DNA from: an uncultured Eubacteriales bacterium | Lineage (GTDB): Bacteria; Bacillota; Clostridia; Lachnospirales; Bianqueaceae | Assembly (NCBI GenBank): GCA_902493345.1 | Contig: CABUPM010000052.1 | Coordinates: forward strand, 1 to 17,664 | Direction of reading: 5' to 3' | DNA length: 17,664 bases | In this document: positions 1 to 6,731 of the stretch, piece by piece | Position numbering within the stretch: position 1 is the first letter of the stretch | Layout of the letters: each line of letters opens with the position of its first letter | Position numbers and translations under genes: made by a program | The notes under the pieces: generated by a model | Told to the model about the DNA's origin: nothing | Databases searched by the model: none | What the model saw: only the letters and a program-made list of their open reading frames with translations

Positions 1-2
1 AT

Positions 3-31
3 GCCGGGCGTAATGCCCGGCTGTGTTTTTT
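3..31 (+). terminator. Intrinsic terminator of an upstream gene outside the window
   Basis: A perfect 7-bp stem (GCCGGGC, 3-9, with GCCCGGC, 15-21) closes a GTAAT loop and is followed by a T-rich tail at 22-31. It ends just before the ribosome site of the acetyltransferase, so it most likely closes a gene left of the window. No promoter for the acetyltransferase is visible in the remaining bases, so that gene may be expressed by read-through or from a promoter further upstream. Confidence 0.75.
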
Positions 32-44
32 AGGAGGAGATTTT

Positions 45-524
45 ATGGAGATCACGATTCGCAAAGCAGAAGAACAGGACATGCCGGGGCTCATGCGGCT
101 CCTCAGTGAAGTGCTGGAGCTCCACGCGAGAATACGCCCGGATATTTTCATATCAGGAACGACCAAGTACACGCCGGAGGAGCTTCGCGCGATTCTGCGG
201 GATGAGAATACTCCGGTATTCGCGGCGGTGGATGAAGCGGGAGAGGTTGCGGGCTACGCCTTCTGCATTCTCAAGCGGCAGCCTTTTTCTACCAATATGC
301 GGGATTTTCAGACATTATTCATTGATGATCTGTGTGTCGATGAAAAGTACCGTGGTCAGCACGTTGGCAAAAGGCTCTATGAGTATGCGCTTGCCTATGC
401 CAAGGAGCTGGGATGCTATGATTTGACGCTGAATGTGTGGGAGGGCAATGACAATGCCCGGGCCTTTTATGAGAAGATGGGGATGTTCGTCAAGGAGACA
501 CAGATGGAGATTCTGATCCAATAG
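45..524 (+). CDS. GNAT-family N-acetyltransferase
   Basis: A 159-residue cytosolic protein that should transfer an acetyl group from acetyl-CoA to an amine; the substrate cannot be told. The length fits a single GNAT domain. Motif A is at about residues 91-112 (LFIDDLCVDEKYRGQHVGKR), where RGQHVG fits the acetyl-CoA pyrophosphate-binding Q/R-x-x-G-x-G/A pattern. Motif B is at about 129-146 (NVWEGNDNARAFYEKMGM), with the usual Asn and Tyr near the catalytic position. ATG 45 is preceded by AGGAGGAGA at 32-40 with 4 bases spacing. It is a single-gene unit between two terminators and is not obviously linked to the sporulation genes. It could be a small-molecule or a protein acetylase. Confidence 0.93.
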   Translation: MEITIRKAEEQDMPGLMRLLSEVLELHARIRPDIFISGTTKYTPEELRAILRDENTPVFAAVDEAGEVAGYAFCILKRQPFSTNMRDFQTLFIDDLCVDEKYRGQHVGKRLYEYALAYAKELGCYDLTLNVWEGNDNARAFYEKMGMFVKETQMEILIQ

Positions 525-537
525 TGAGAACGAGAGA

Positions 538-573
538 GCCGTTCGTCGGAGAATTCTGACGAACGGCTTTTTT
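538..573 (+). terminator. Intrinsic terminator after the acetyltransferase gene
   Basis: A perfect 10-bp stem (GCCGTTCGTC, 538-547, with GACGAACGGC, 558-567) has a 10-base loop containing GAATTC and is followed by six T residues. It isolates the acetyltransferase from the sporulation operon. Its T tract runs directly into a Spo0A-box-like sequence at 573-579. Confidence 0.92.
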
Positions 574-605
574 GTCGTTTAAATTTCTTGATAGCGGTCG
601 GTACT

Positions 606-638
606 TTGACAAAATGCGCAGGAAAAATATGGTATTCT
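606..638 (+). promoter_or_regulatory. Promoter of spoIIGA-sigE, long spacer, Spo0A-box-like sites
   Basis: A consensus -35 TTGACA (606-611) is followed 21 bases later by TATTCT (633-638), preceded by TGG (630-632), an extended -10. A 21-base spacer is too long for ordinary SigA action. As I recall, the Bacillus subtilis spoIIG promoter has a 22-bp spacer and needs phosphorylated Spo0A. TTTGACA (605-611) differs at one base from the inverse 0A box TTCGACA and overlaps the -35, as in B. subtilis. A weaker direct-strand match, TGTCGTT, is at 573-579. A conventional alternative is TATGGT (628-633), 16 bases from the same -35. Confidence 0.6.
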
Positions 639-660
639 AAATGCGCAGTGAAATGGAGGG

Positions 661-1452
661 ATGGATATGTACGCAGATCTCTATTTTCTGGGCAACACTG
701 TATTGGATCTCTTCTTACTGCATCTGACCGGTCAGATCACCGGAGAAAAGACGTCCGTCCGAAGGCTTCTTCTGGGAGCGTTCTGCGGAGGAAGCGGAGC
801 GCTTTTATGGCTCTATATACGAGGCGGAAGGTATACGAAGCCGATCGATCTACTGGCGGCACTGCTACTGGCAGCCGTCATGTGCCGTCTGGTATGGAGA
901 CATCTTCGGAGGAAAAAGTTCTGGATTCAGATAGGCTGGCTTGTGGGGTTGGGCGTCCTGATGGAAGGGTGCATCCGGTTCTGTGCCGTTTGGCTCCTGC
1001 GGGGCATACCGGCTTTCGCGTTGTTTGCGGCGGCCTGTCTGCTTCTAGGGGGAGCAGGGACTGCGCTTCGCCTCTATTACCGTTTTAGCGGACGAGGCGG
1101 ACGGATCGCTCAAGTCCATTGTCGGATTGGGGAAAAGGAAGTGACCTTTATCGGATGGCTGGACAGTGGAAATCTCCTGCGGGATCCCATCGAGCAACGG
1201 CCGGTGATCATTGCGGATCCCTCTCTTTTAGAGGGAATTCCCATGGGCCAGGCGATACCGGTTCCCTATCAGACGGTTGGAGTACAGGGACAGATTCTGT
1301 GGGCGATCGAGGCCGACTCCATGGAGATAAGCCGTGGGAGCAAAGCGCCGGAAAGGGTGCGAGCGCTCCTGGCACCGGCACCCGGAAAACTGTCGGTACA
1401 TGGCTGCCGGGCGGTCTTACCGGCAGAATGGTGTGTTGAAAAAAAGGAGTGA
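661..1452 (+). CDS. spoIIGA: Pro-sigma-E processing peptidase SpoIIGA
   Basis: Membrane-embedded aspartic protease that removes the pro-sequence of sigma-E in the mother cell after asymmetric division, on a signal from forespore-made SpoIIR (family knowledge). The 263-residue protein has an N-terminal half with about five hydrophobic segments (roughly 6-24, 36-53, 62-79, 88-110, 113-138). A soluble C-terminal half follows, containing LDSGNLLRDP at 167-176. Asp168 is the expected catalytic residue, in an aspartic-protease-like DSG. It is shorter than the B. subtilis protein (about 309 residues), as I expect for clostridial versions. ATG 661 follows GGAGGG at 655-660 very closely; ATG 667 is a possible alternative. 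The gene sits immediately upstream of its substrate gene, with translation effectively coupled. Confidence 0.93.
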   Translation: MDMYADLYFLGNTVLDLFLLHLTGQITGEKTSVRRLLLGAFCGGSGALLWLYIRGGRYTKPIDLLAALLLAAVMCRLVWRHLRRKKFWIQIGWLVGLGVLMEGCIRFCAVWLLRGIPAFALFAAACLLLGGAGTALRLYYRFSGRGGRIAQVHCRIGEKEVTFIGWLDSGNLLRDPIEQRPVIIADPSLLEGIPMGQAIPVPYQTVGVQGQILWAIEADSMEISRGSKAPERVRALLAPAPGKLSVHGCRAVLPAEWCVEKKE

Positions 1453-1457
1453 CAGGA

Positions 1458-2171
1458 ATGAAAATGCTGTGGCTGAAGCCGCTGGTATGGAATAAGGAAC
1501 CGGAAGGAGAGTATCTTCTCTATATTGGCGGGAGTGATATTTTGCCGGAACCTCTGAGTGCGGAGGAAGAAACAGAGGCACTTTGGCTCTTTACACGGGA
1601 CGGAGAGGAACAGGAGCAGGGACGGCGGCTTCTGATCGAACATAATCTGCGTTTGGTGGTGTATATCGCGAAGAAGTTCGAGAATACGGGAATCAATGTC
1701 GAGGATCTGATCTCGATCGGGACGATTGGTCTGATTAAGGCAATCAATACCTTTAAGCCGGATAAGAAGATCAAGCTGGCAACCTATGCGTCCCGCTGTA
1801 TTGAGAATGAGATTCTGATGGTACTGCGCCGCAATAGCCGGATGAAGAGTGAGATCTCGATCGATGAACCGCTGAATGTGGACTGGGACGGCAATGAGCT
1901 GTTGCTTTCCGATATTTTGACGTCCGATCAGGACGCGGTATCCAAGGGATTGGAGGATCAAATTGACCGGGAGCTTCTGCGACGTTCTCTGGAGATTCTT
2001 ACTCCCAGGGAACGCAGTATTGTAGACATGCGGTTTGGTCTCAGGACCGGAGGACGGGAGATGACGCAGAAGGAAGTGGCGGACCGGATGGGGATCTCAC
2101 AGTCGTACATCTCAAGATTGGAAAAGAGAATTATGAAACGCCTTCAAAAAGAAATCGTCCGCCTCATGTGA
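1458..2171 (+). CDS. sigE: RNA polymerase sporulation sigma factor SigE (pro-sigma-E)
   Basis: Early mother-cell sigma factor, 237 residues, made as an inactive precursor and cleaved by SpoIIGA. Region 2 spans about 57-127 (RRLLIEHNLRLVVYIAKKFE, then the ATYASRCIENEILM core-binding and -10 segment). Region 4 spans about 175-230, with the helix-turn-helix TQKEVADRMGISQSYISRLE. The conserved YIGGS at 22-26 marks the start of the mature part, so the pro-sequence is about 20 residues, shorter than the 27 I recall for B. subtilis. I chose ATG 1458 because AAGGAG (1444-1449) is 8 bases upstream; GTG 1449 lies inside that ribosome site. The gene begins 5 bases after spoIIGA. Its last codons form half of the downstream terminator. 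Confidence 0.95.
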   Translation: MKMLWLKPLVWNKEPEGEYLLYIGGSDILPEPLSAEEETEALWLFTRDGEEQEQGRRLLIEHNLRLVVYIAKKFENTGINVEDLISIGTIGLIKAINTFKPDKKIKLATYASRCIENEILMVLRRNSRMKSEISIDEPLNVDWDGNELLLSDILTSDQDAVSKGLEDQIDRELLRRSLEILTPRERSIVDMRFGLRTGGREMTQKEVADRMGISQSYISRLEKRIMKRLQKEIVRLM

Positions 2172-2190
2172 GGCGGACGGATGTTTATTC
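2156..2190. terminator. Shared terminator between convergent sigE and ABC exporter genes
   Basis: A perfect 10-bp stem (CGTCCGCCTC, 2156-2165, with GAGGCGGACG, 2170-2179) has a 4-base loop. Its left arm and loop lie inside the final codons and stop of sigE. On the minus strand it is followed by ATTTCTTTTT, a good U-tract, so it should end the ABC exporter transcript. On the plus strand the tail is only moderately T-rich (GATGTTTATTC). Confidence 0.8.
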
Positions 2191-3975
2191 AAATTGTGAA
2201 TTGTATAGCTGATAATAAAAGCCTTTTTTACGAATCAGTTCTTCATGGGTTCCCTGCTCAATGACATTTCCGTCGCGCATGACCAGAATCAGGTCGGCAT
2301 GACGGATGGTAGAGAGTCTGTGAGCGATGACAAAGCAGGTCTTTCCTTTCATAAGACGCTGCATGGCGGACTGAATCTGAATCTCGGTTCGGGTATCCAC
2401 GTTAGAGGTCGCTTCATCCAGAATCAGAATCTTAGCGTCCAGCAGGAAGGCTCTGGCGATTGTTAGAAGCTGTTTCTGACCCTTGGAGATGTTGACGCCG
2501 TCGCCGTTCAACATTGTGTGATAACCTTGCGGGAGACGCTGGATATAGGAGTGAATCCTTGCGGCTTTGGCAGCGGCCACAACCTCTTCCATCGTCGCGC
2601 CCTCCTTGCCGTAGGCGATGTTTTCAAAAATGGTTCCGTCAAAGAGCCAGGTATCCTGCAAGACCATGGCAAAACAGCCGCGCAGGCCATCTCGGGTCAG
2701 AAGGCGGATCTCATTGCCGTCCAAGCGGATACTGCCGCTGTCGATATCGTAGAAACGCATCAGAAGGTTGATGATCGTGGTCTTTCCGGCGCCGGTAGGC
2801 CCGACGATAGCGATGACAGAACCGGGAGAGGCATGCATGCTGAAATCATGGATGACAGGCACATTCGGCAGATAGCGGAAAGCGACATTGTCCAGCGTGA
2901 TATCGCCGCGGATTTGTTTCGGCGCTGTCGCCTCCGGGAGATCTGCGGCTTCCTCTTCTTCATCCAGCAGTCGGAAGACTCGTTCCGCGGCGGCGCAGGC
3001 GGACTGCAGCTCGCCGATGATATTGGCGACCTCGTTGATCGGGCCGCTGAACTTTCGGGAATACTGTACAAAGGAACCGATATTACCCATGCTCAGCTTG
3101 CCGAGAAGGTAGAGGACCGCACCGAAGGCCGTGACCAGAGCCAGGGACAGGTTATTGATGAAGTTGACGGTCGGCCCCATAACGGCAGCATTGTATTCTG
3201 CTGTATAGTAGGCTCCGGCGCCCTCCTGGTTGATTTGATCAAAACGGTCGGAGACCATCTTTTCCCGGGCATAGGCCCGGATCGTTTTCTGCCCGGAGAT
3301 CATCTCCTCGACATAGCTGTTCATGGCGCCCAGCTTCTCAGAACGGGTGACGTATAGGGGACGGAGTTTGCGGGCCGTCCTTTTCGTATACATGATGGAC
3401 AGAGGAATGGTGACCAGCATAACCAGCACCAGATACGGAGAGATGGCAACCATCATGATAAAGGAACCGACCACCGTGATGACACTGGAAAAGATCTGCA
3501 CCAAGTCCGTAGAGAGAGATACATTGATGGTATCGATATCATAGGAGATTCGGCTCAGAATGTCACCGGTCAGATGCCGGTCATAGTAACCGACCGGCAG
3601 ACGCTGCAGCTTTTCAAAGACATCCGTCCGCATCCGTCCGACAATCTTCTGCGTCGTATACATCATGAGCAGAGAGAGTGCGTAGGAGAGCAGGGCGGAA
3701 CCGATATAGAACAGAACCATCCATCCGGCATAATAAAAAACCTTAGAAAAATCAACCATTCCGGCTCCCGGCTGGATCGCGTCGATGGCGTAGCCGCTCA
3801 GCATGGGACCGATCAGAGCAAAGATATTGCTGGTCATACTCAAAAGGATGGCGGCGGCAAAAAGCCATTTATATTGATATAGATAACGGCCAAGCCGCAG
3901 AAGTGTATATTTGGCATCCTGAGGCTTTCCGCCTCCGGCCCCGAAGGTTTTGGGGCCCTGTGCGCGTGGTGGCAT
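2185..3975 (-). CDS. Heterodimeric ABC exporter, catalytic-Glu subunit (TM288/BmrD-like)
   Basis: A 596-residue half-transporter with an N-terminal six-helix membrane domain (about 35-330) and a C-terminal nucleotide-binding domain (about 358-590). Walker A is GPTGAGKT (392-399), the Q-loop is Gln440 (VLQDTWLF), Walker B is ILILDE (516-521) with a catalytic Glu, and the switch His is H552. The signature motif is degenerate: NISKGQ (495-500) replaces LSGGQ. This is the reverse of its partner at 3988-5712, so the two should form a dimer with one working and one degenerate ATP site. The N-terminus is a soluble Gly/Pro-rich tail. ATG 3975 has an AAGGAGGG ribosome site overlapping the partner's stop codon; the gap is 12 bases. 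The substrate is unknown; multidrug or lipid-like compounds are usual for the family. Confidence 0.95.
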   Translation of the reverse strand: MPPRAQGPKTFGAGGGKPQDAKYTLLRLGRYLYQYKWLFAAAILLSMTSNIFALIGPMLSGYAIDAIQPGAGMVDFSKVFYYAGWMVLFYIGSALLSYALSLLMMYTTQKIVGRMRTDVFEKLQRLPVGYYDRHLTGDILSRISYDIDTINVSLSTDLVQIFSSVITVVGSFIMMVAISPYLVLVMLVTIPLSIMYTKRTARKLRPLYVTRSEKLGAMNSYVEEMISGQKTIRAYAREKMVSDRFDQINQEGAGAYYTAEYNAAVMGPTVNFINNLSLALVTAFGAVLYLLGKLSMGNIGSFVQYSRKFSGPINEVANIIGELQSACAAAERVFRLLDEEEEAADLPEATAPKQIRGDITLDNVAFRYLPNVPVIHDFSMHASPGSVIAIVGPTGAGKTTIINLLMRFYDIDSGSIRLDGNEIRLLTRDGLRGCFAMVLQDTWLFDGTIFENIAYGKEGATMEEVVAAAKAARIHSYIQRLPQGYHTMLNGDGVNISKGQKQLLTIARAFLLDAKILILDEATSNVDTRTEIQIQSAMQRLMKGKTCFVIAHRLSTIRHADLILVMRDGNVIEQGTHEELIRKKGFYYQLYNSQFE

Positions 3976-3987
3976 AGTTATCCCTCC

Positions 3988-5712
3988 TTATTCTTCTGCC
4001 CGCATCTGCGATTCGTGGATCTCACGATAGATTTCGCAGTGTTCCATCAACTCGTCATGATTGCCGTAACCGACGCAGCGGCCGTCTTCCAGGACCATGA
4101 TATGGTCGCACTGATAGATGGAGCTGATTCGCTGAGCAATGATGATGTGCGTCGTAGCACTAAAATGTTCCCGCAGTGCTTTTCGCAGAGATGCATCCGT
4201 CTTGTAGTCCAATGCGCTGGAAGAATCATCCAGTATCAGAATCTGCGGATGAGCGGACAGGGCGCGGGCAATCAGAAGTCGCTGCTTCTGGCCGCCACTC
4301 AGGTTGGCGCCCTTGGCCGCGATCTTGGAATCAAAGCCCTTGGGCAGATGCTCGATAAATCCGAGCGCCTGCGCGTCCTTGGCCGCGGAGCGGATTGCCT
4401 CCGGCGTTAGGTCGCGGCCGAAGCCGATATTATTATAGACGGTGTCAGCAAAGAGAATGTCGTTCTGGAATACGACGCCGAACTGTTCCCGCAGCTCGGT
4501 AAGAGGAATGGATTGAACATTGCGGCCGTTTACCAGGATCTCGCCGCTATTCGCGTCATAGAAACGCATCAGCAGGTTGATGATGGTTGTCTTGCCGCAG
4601 CCGGTAGAACCGATGATGCCCAGGCTCTCGCCATGGCGAAGAGTAAAGGAGATATGGGAGAGGCAGTCCGTCGCGTCTTCCTCGGTATGTTCGTTATAAG
4701 AAAAGGTCACGTCGCGGAACTCAATATGAGAATCCGTGGTATACTGCGGCAGCTCCCGGATCGGCTGATCCTCCGGTGTGTTCAGCACTTCGCGGATTCG
4801 GGCAGCGGAGGCTGTGGATTTGGAGAGATCGATAAAGATTCGGTTGATGGACATGACAGCATTCAGAATCATGGTGAAATACGAGAGAAAAGCCATGATG
4901 GTACCCACATCCGTATGACCGGCGTTGACGCGGTACGCGCCCAGAACGATCATTCCGGTCAGGGCGCAGTTCAGAACCACATTCATCATGGGGTTCATCG
5001 CGCCCATGGTGCGTCCGGCATGGAACTCCTGATAACATACGTCATGGTTGACGGTACGGAAGCGGCGGCGCTCATAGTTTCCCTTGGAGAGAGCCTTGAT
5101 GACCCGGACGCCGGTGATGTTTTCCCGAACGACTCGGACCATGGCGTCAATTTTACTCTGCAGCGCCTGGTACATGGGCAGTCCCTTACGGGAGATCAGG
5201 AAGATCCCAAGTCCGATGAGCGGCAGACAGCATAATAGGATCAGCGTCAGAACCGGCTCCATCGTGAAGGTGATGATGATGCCTCCGACAAGGATGATTG
5301 GGGCGCGGACGCCGATTCGCTGCATCCGTCCGATTGTGCTGTGAATGTTATAGGTGTCGGTGGTCATGCGGGAGATCAGAGACGGAATGCCGAAGTCGTC
5401 AAGCTGATGTCCGGACAGGGTCTGAATCCGTGTGAAGAGATCGTGACGGATAGCCAGAATCGCGTCCTTGCCGACTTTTGTGGCCATCTGGTTGGCGCGG
5501 ATATTGAAGAGCCGGGCACCCACGGCAAGCAGGAGCATCACAACGCCCCACAACGCGATGAGCTTGTAGCTCTTCTGCGGGATGACTTCATCGATGATGT
5601 AGGCAAGAACCCAGGGAAGTCCCAGATCCATAAAGGTTCCCAGGACCTTGATCATAAGGCCCCAAATCATCCGTCCGGTATATGGTTTAAGATATCCGGT
5701 GATGGTTTTCAT
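3988..5712 (-). CDS. Heterodimeric ABC exporter, degenerate-Walker-B subunit (TM287/BmrC-like)
   Basis: The first gene of the exporter operon, 574 residues. A six-helix membrane domain (about 12-305) is followed by a nucleotide-binding domain (about 330-570). Walker A is GSTGCGKT (368-375) and the signature LSGGQ (471-475) is canonical. Walker B ends in Asp instead of Glu (ILILDD, 491-496), and the switch His is replaced by Gln527 (IIIAQRISSI). These substitutions are the recognised mark of the non-catalytic site in heterodimeric exporters such as TM287/288, BmrCD and LmrCD. The canonical signature here completes the active site of the partner at 2185-3975. ATG 5712 is preceded by an AGAGGG-type ribosome site. 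No regulator or substrate gene is nearby, so the cargo cannot be inferred. Confidence 0.95.
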   Translation of the reverse strand: MKTITGYLKPYTGRMIWGLMIKVLGTFMDLGLPWVLAYIIDEVIPQKSYKLIALWGVVMLLLAVGARLFNIRANQMATKVGKDAILAIRHDLFTRIQTLSGHQLDDFGIPSLISRMTTDTYNIHSTIGRMQRIGVRAPIILVGGIIITFTMEPVLTLILLCCLPLIGLGIFLISRKGLPMYQALQSKIDAMVRVVRENITGVRVIKALSKGNYERRRFRTVNHDVCYQEFHAGRTMGAMNPMMNVVLNCALTGMIVLGAYRVNAGHTDVGTIMAFLSYFTMILNAVMSINRIFIDLSKSTASAARIREVLNTPEDQPIRELPQYTTDSHIEFRDVTFSYNEHTEEDATDCLSHISFTLRHGESLGIIGSTGCGKTTIINLLMRFYDANSGEILVNGRNVQSIPLTELREQFGVVFQNDILFADTVYNNIGFGRDLTPEAIRSAAKDAQALGFIEHLPKGFDSKIAAKGANLSGGQKQRLLIARALSAHPQILILDDSSSALDYKTDASLRKALREHFSATTHIIIAQRISSIYQCDHIMVLEDGRCVGYGNHDELMEHCEIYREIHESQMRAEE

Positions 5713-5746
5713 TGATCATATCCCTCTTTCCATTTAGTTTAGGTAT

Positions 5747-5775
5747 AGTATACATGGTTTGACAAAGGCTTGCAA
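5747..5775 (-). promoter_or_regulatory. SigA-type promoter of the ABC exporter operon
   Basis: On the minus strand, TTGCAA (5775-5770) is followed after 17 bases by TATACT (5752-5747). That is optimal spacing with a near-consensus -10, and the predicted leader is about 28 bases. The palindrome GTATAGTATAC (5743-5753) covers the -10. A 6-bp inverted repeat, CATGGT (5753-5758) and ACCATG (5779-5784), brackets the spacer and -35. Either could be an operator, but no cognate regulator is in the window. Confidence 0.7.
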
Positions 5776-5836
5776 GAGACCATGGCAAACTGTTCAGGAT
5801 GTTCCCGGTTCTTTTTAAAAAGTTCAGGCTAGAACA

Positions 5837-5865
5837 TTGACGGAAAAGAGAGAATTCTGTATAAT
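5837..5865 (+). promoter_or_regulatory. SigA-type promoter of the sortase gene
   Basis: TTGACG (5837-5842) and a perfect TATAAT (5860-5865) are separated by exactly 17 bases. The predicted start is near 5872, about 34 bases before the gene. Just upstream are four copies of GTTC (5792, 5801, 5808, 5822), the last forming an inverted pair with GAAC (5832-5835) that touches the -35. These repeats may be a regulator site. Confidence 0.85.
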
Positions 5866-5905
5866 AAATATACCACAAAAGCAGGATGTGGGGAGGGGAA
5901 AAGCA

Positions 5906-6685
5906 ATGAAAAAGAAGATTCTTGGGGTTCTGATCATTTTGTGCGCAGTCGTATTTTGTTATGCGGCGGCGCAGCTGATCCGGATCTTTAGCCAATATGG
6001 ACATAACCGTGAAGTACAGGAAGAGATTCAGGGGATTTTCTTTCAGGAGGATTCCGAGGAGCCAGAAGAGGTGTCCCACTCGGAGGAGAGCATGGAGAAC
6101 TCTTCGGAGGAGACCATAAGGATCCCTAAGTATGATTTCCGTCCGCTTCTTAAGAAGAATCCGGATGTTCGGGGATGGCTCCTGATGCCGGCGGCATCCG
6201 TCAACAATGCTGTCGTACAGGCGGAGGATAATGAGTATTATCTGCATACCAATCTCTATGGGGACTATGAGTTCGCGGGGACGCTGTTTATCGATTACCG
6301 CTGTGAGGAGAATGGCCGCAATACAGTGATCTACGGACACAACATGCTGGATGGATCCATGTTCGGTACGATTGATGTATATCTAAAAGAAGAAACCGGT
6401 TTAGAGAATCCATCATTCTGGTATCTTACGCCGGATCAGGTGTATCGTTGTGAGATCTTCTCCACGTATCTCACAACGGTGTATGAGCCATATCTGCGGA
6501 TTGATTTTGCGGATGATGCGGAATATCTGGATTATATAGAAAAGATTCGGGGACAATCCTTATATGAGTTCCCGGAGGTAGAGATTGGAGCGCAGGACAG
6601 GATCCTGTCTCTGTCCACCTGCAATTATACCGAGGTCAATAAGGCAGGACGCCAGGTGATTCATGCGCTGATGGTTCCGGCATAA
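5906..6685 (+). CDS. Class B sortase
   Basis: Membrane-anchored cysteine transpeptidase, 259 residues, that should attach a sorting-signal protein to the cell wall or assemble surface polymers. An N-terminal signal anchor is at about 5-27. A Glu/Ser-rich linker runs from about 35 to 70 (EEPEEVSHSEESMENSSEE), and the sortase barrel spans about 75-259. The catalytic residues are visible: His145 (VIYGHNM), Cys239 (LSLSTCNY) and Arg249 (AGRQVIHA). The segment GWLLMPAASVNNAVVQAEDNEYYL and the DYR near 130-132 are typical of class B enzymes. ATG 5906 follows GGGAGGGG at 5891-5898. An in-frame TTG at 5837 is really the promoter -35. No protein with an LPxTG- or NPxTN-like sorting signal is encoded nearby, so the substrate is elsewhere. 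Confidence 0.93.
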   Translation: MKKKILGVLIILCAVVFCYAAAQLIRIFSQYGHNREVQEEIQGIFFQEDSEEPEEVSHSEESMENSSEETIRIPKYDFRPLLKKNPDVRGWLLMPAASVNNAVVQAEDNEYYLHTNLYGDYEFAGTLFIDYRCEENGRNTVIYGHNMLDGSMFGTIDVYLKEETGLENPSFWYLTPDQVYRCEIFSTYLTTVYEPYLRIDFADDAEYLDYIEKIRGQSLYEFPEVEIGAQDRILSLSTCNYTEVNKAGRQVIHALMVPA

Positions 6686-6717
6686 AAAAAGCGTCTCCCC
6701 GCGGGGAAACGCTTTTT
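6686..6717. terminator. Bidirectional terminator between the sortase gene and mscL
   Basis: An A tract (6686-6690) and GCGT (6691-6694) pair with ACGC (6709-6712) and a T tract (6713-6717). Inside them, TCCCC pairs with GGGGA, with one C-A mismatch between the two stem parts. The poly-A and poly-T flanks give a U-tract on both strands. The hairpin therefore serves the sortase gene on the plus strand and the convergent mscL on the minus strand. Confidence 0.93.
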
Positions 6718-6731
6718 ACCGTTGTGCGTGC

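Noticed and set aside
1449..1457. GTG start for sigE
   Set aside because: It falls inside the AAGGAG ribosome site that serves ATG 1458.
2518..3357. 279-codon open frame on the plus strand within the exporter gene
   Set aside because: It lies fully inside a complete ABC subunit on the opposite strand, and no motif or ribosome site supports it.
5837..5905. Upstream TTG start that would lengthen the sortase by 23 residues
   Set aside because: The TTG is the promoter -35, the added stretch covers the TATAAT, and ATG 5906 has a strong ribosome site followed by a proper signal anchor.
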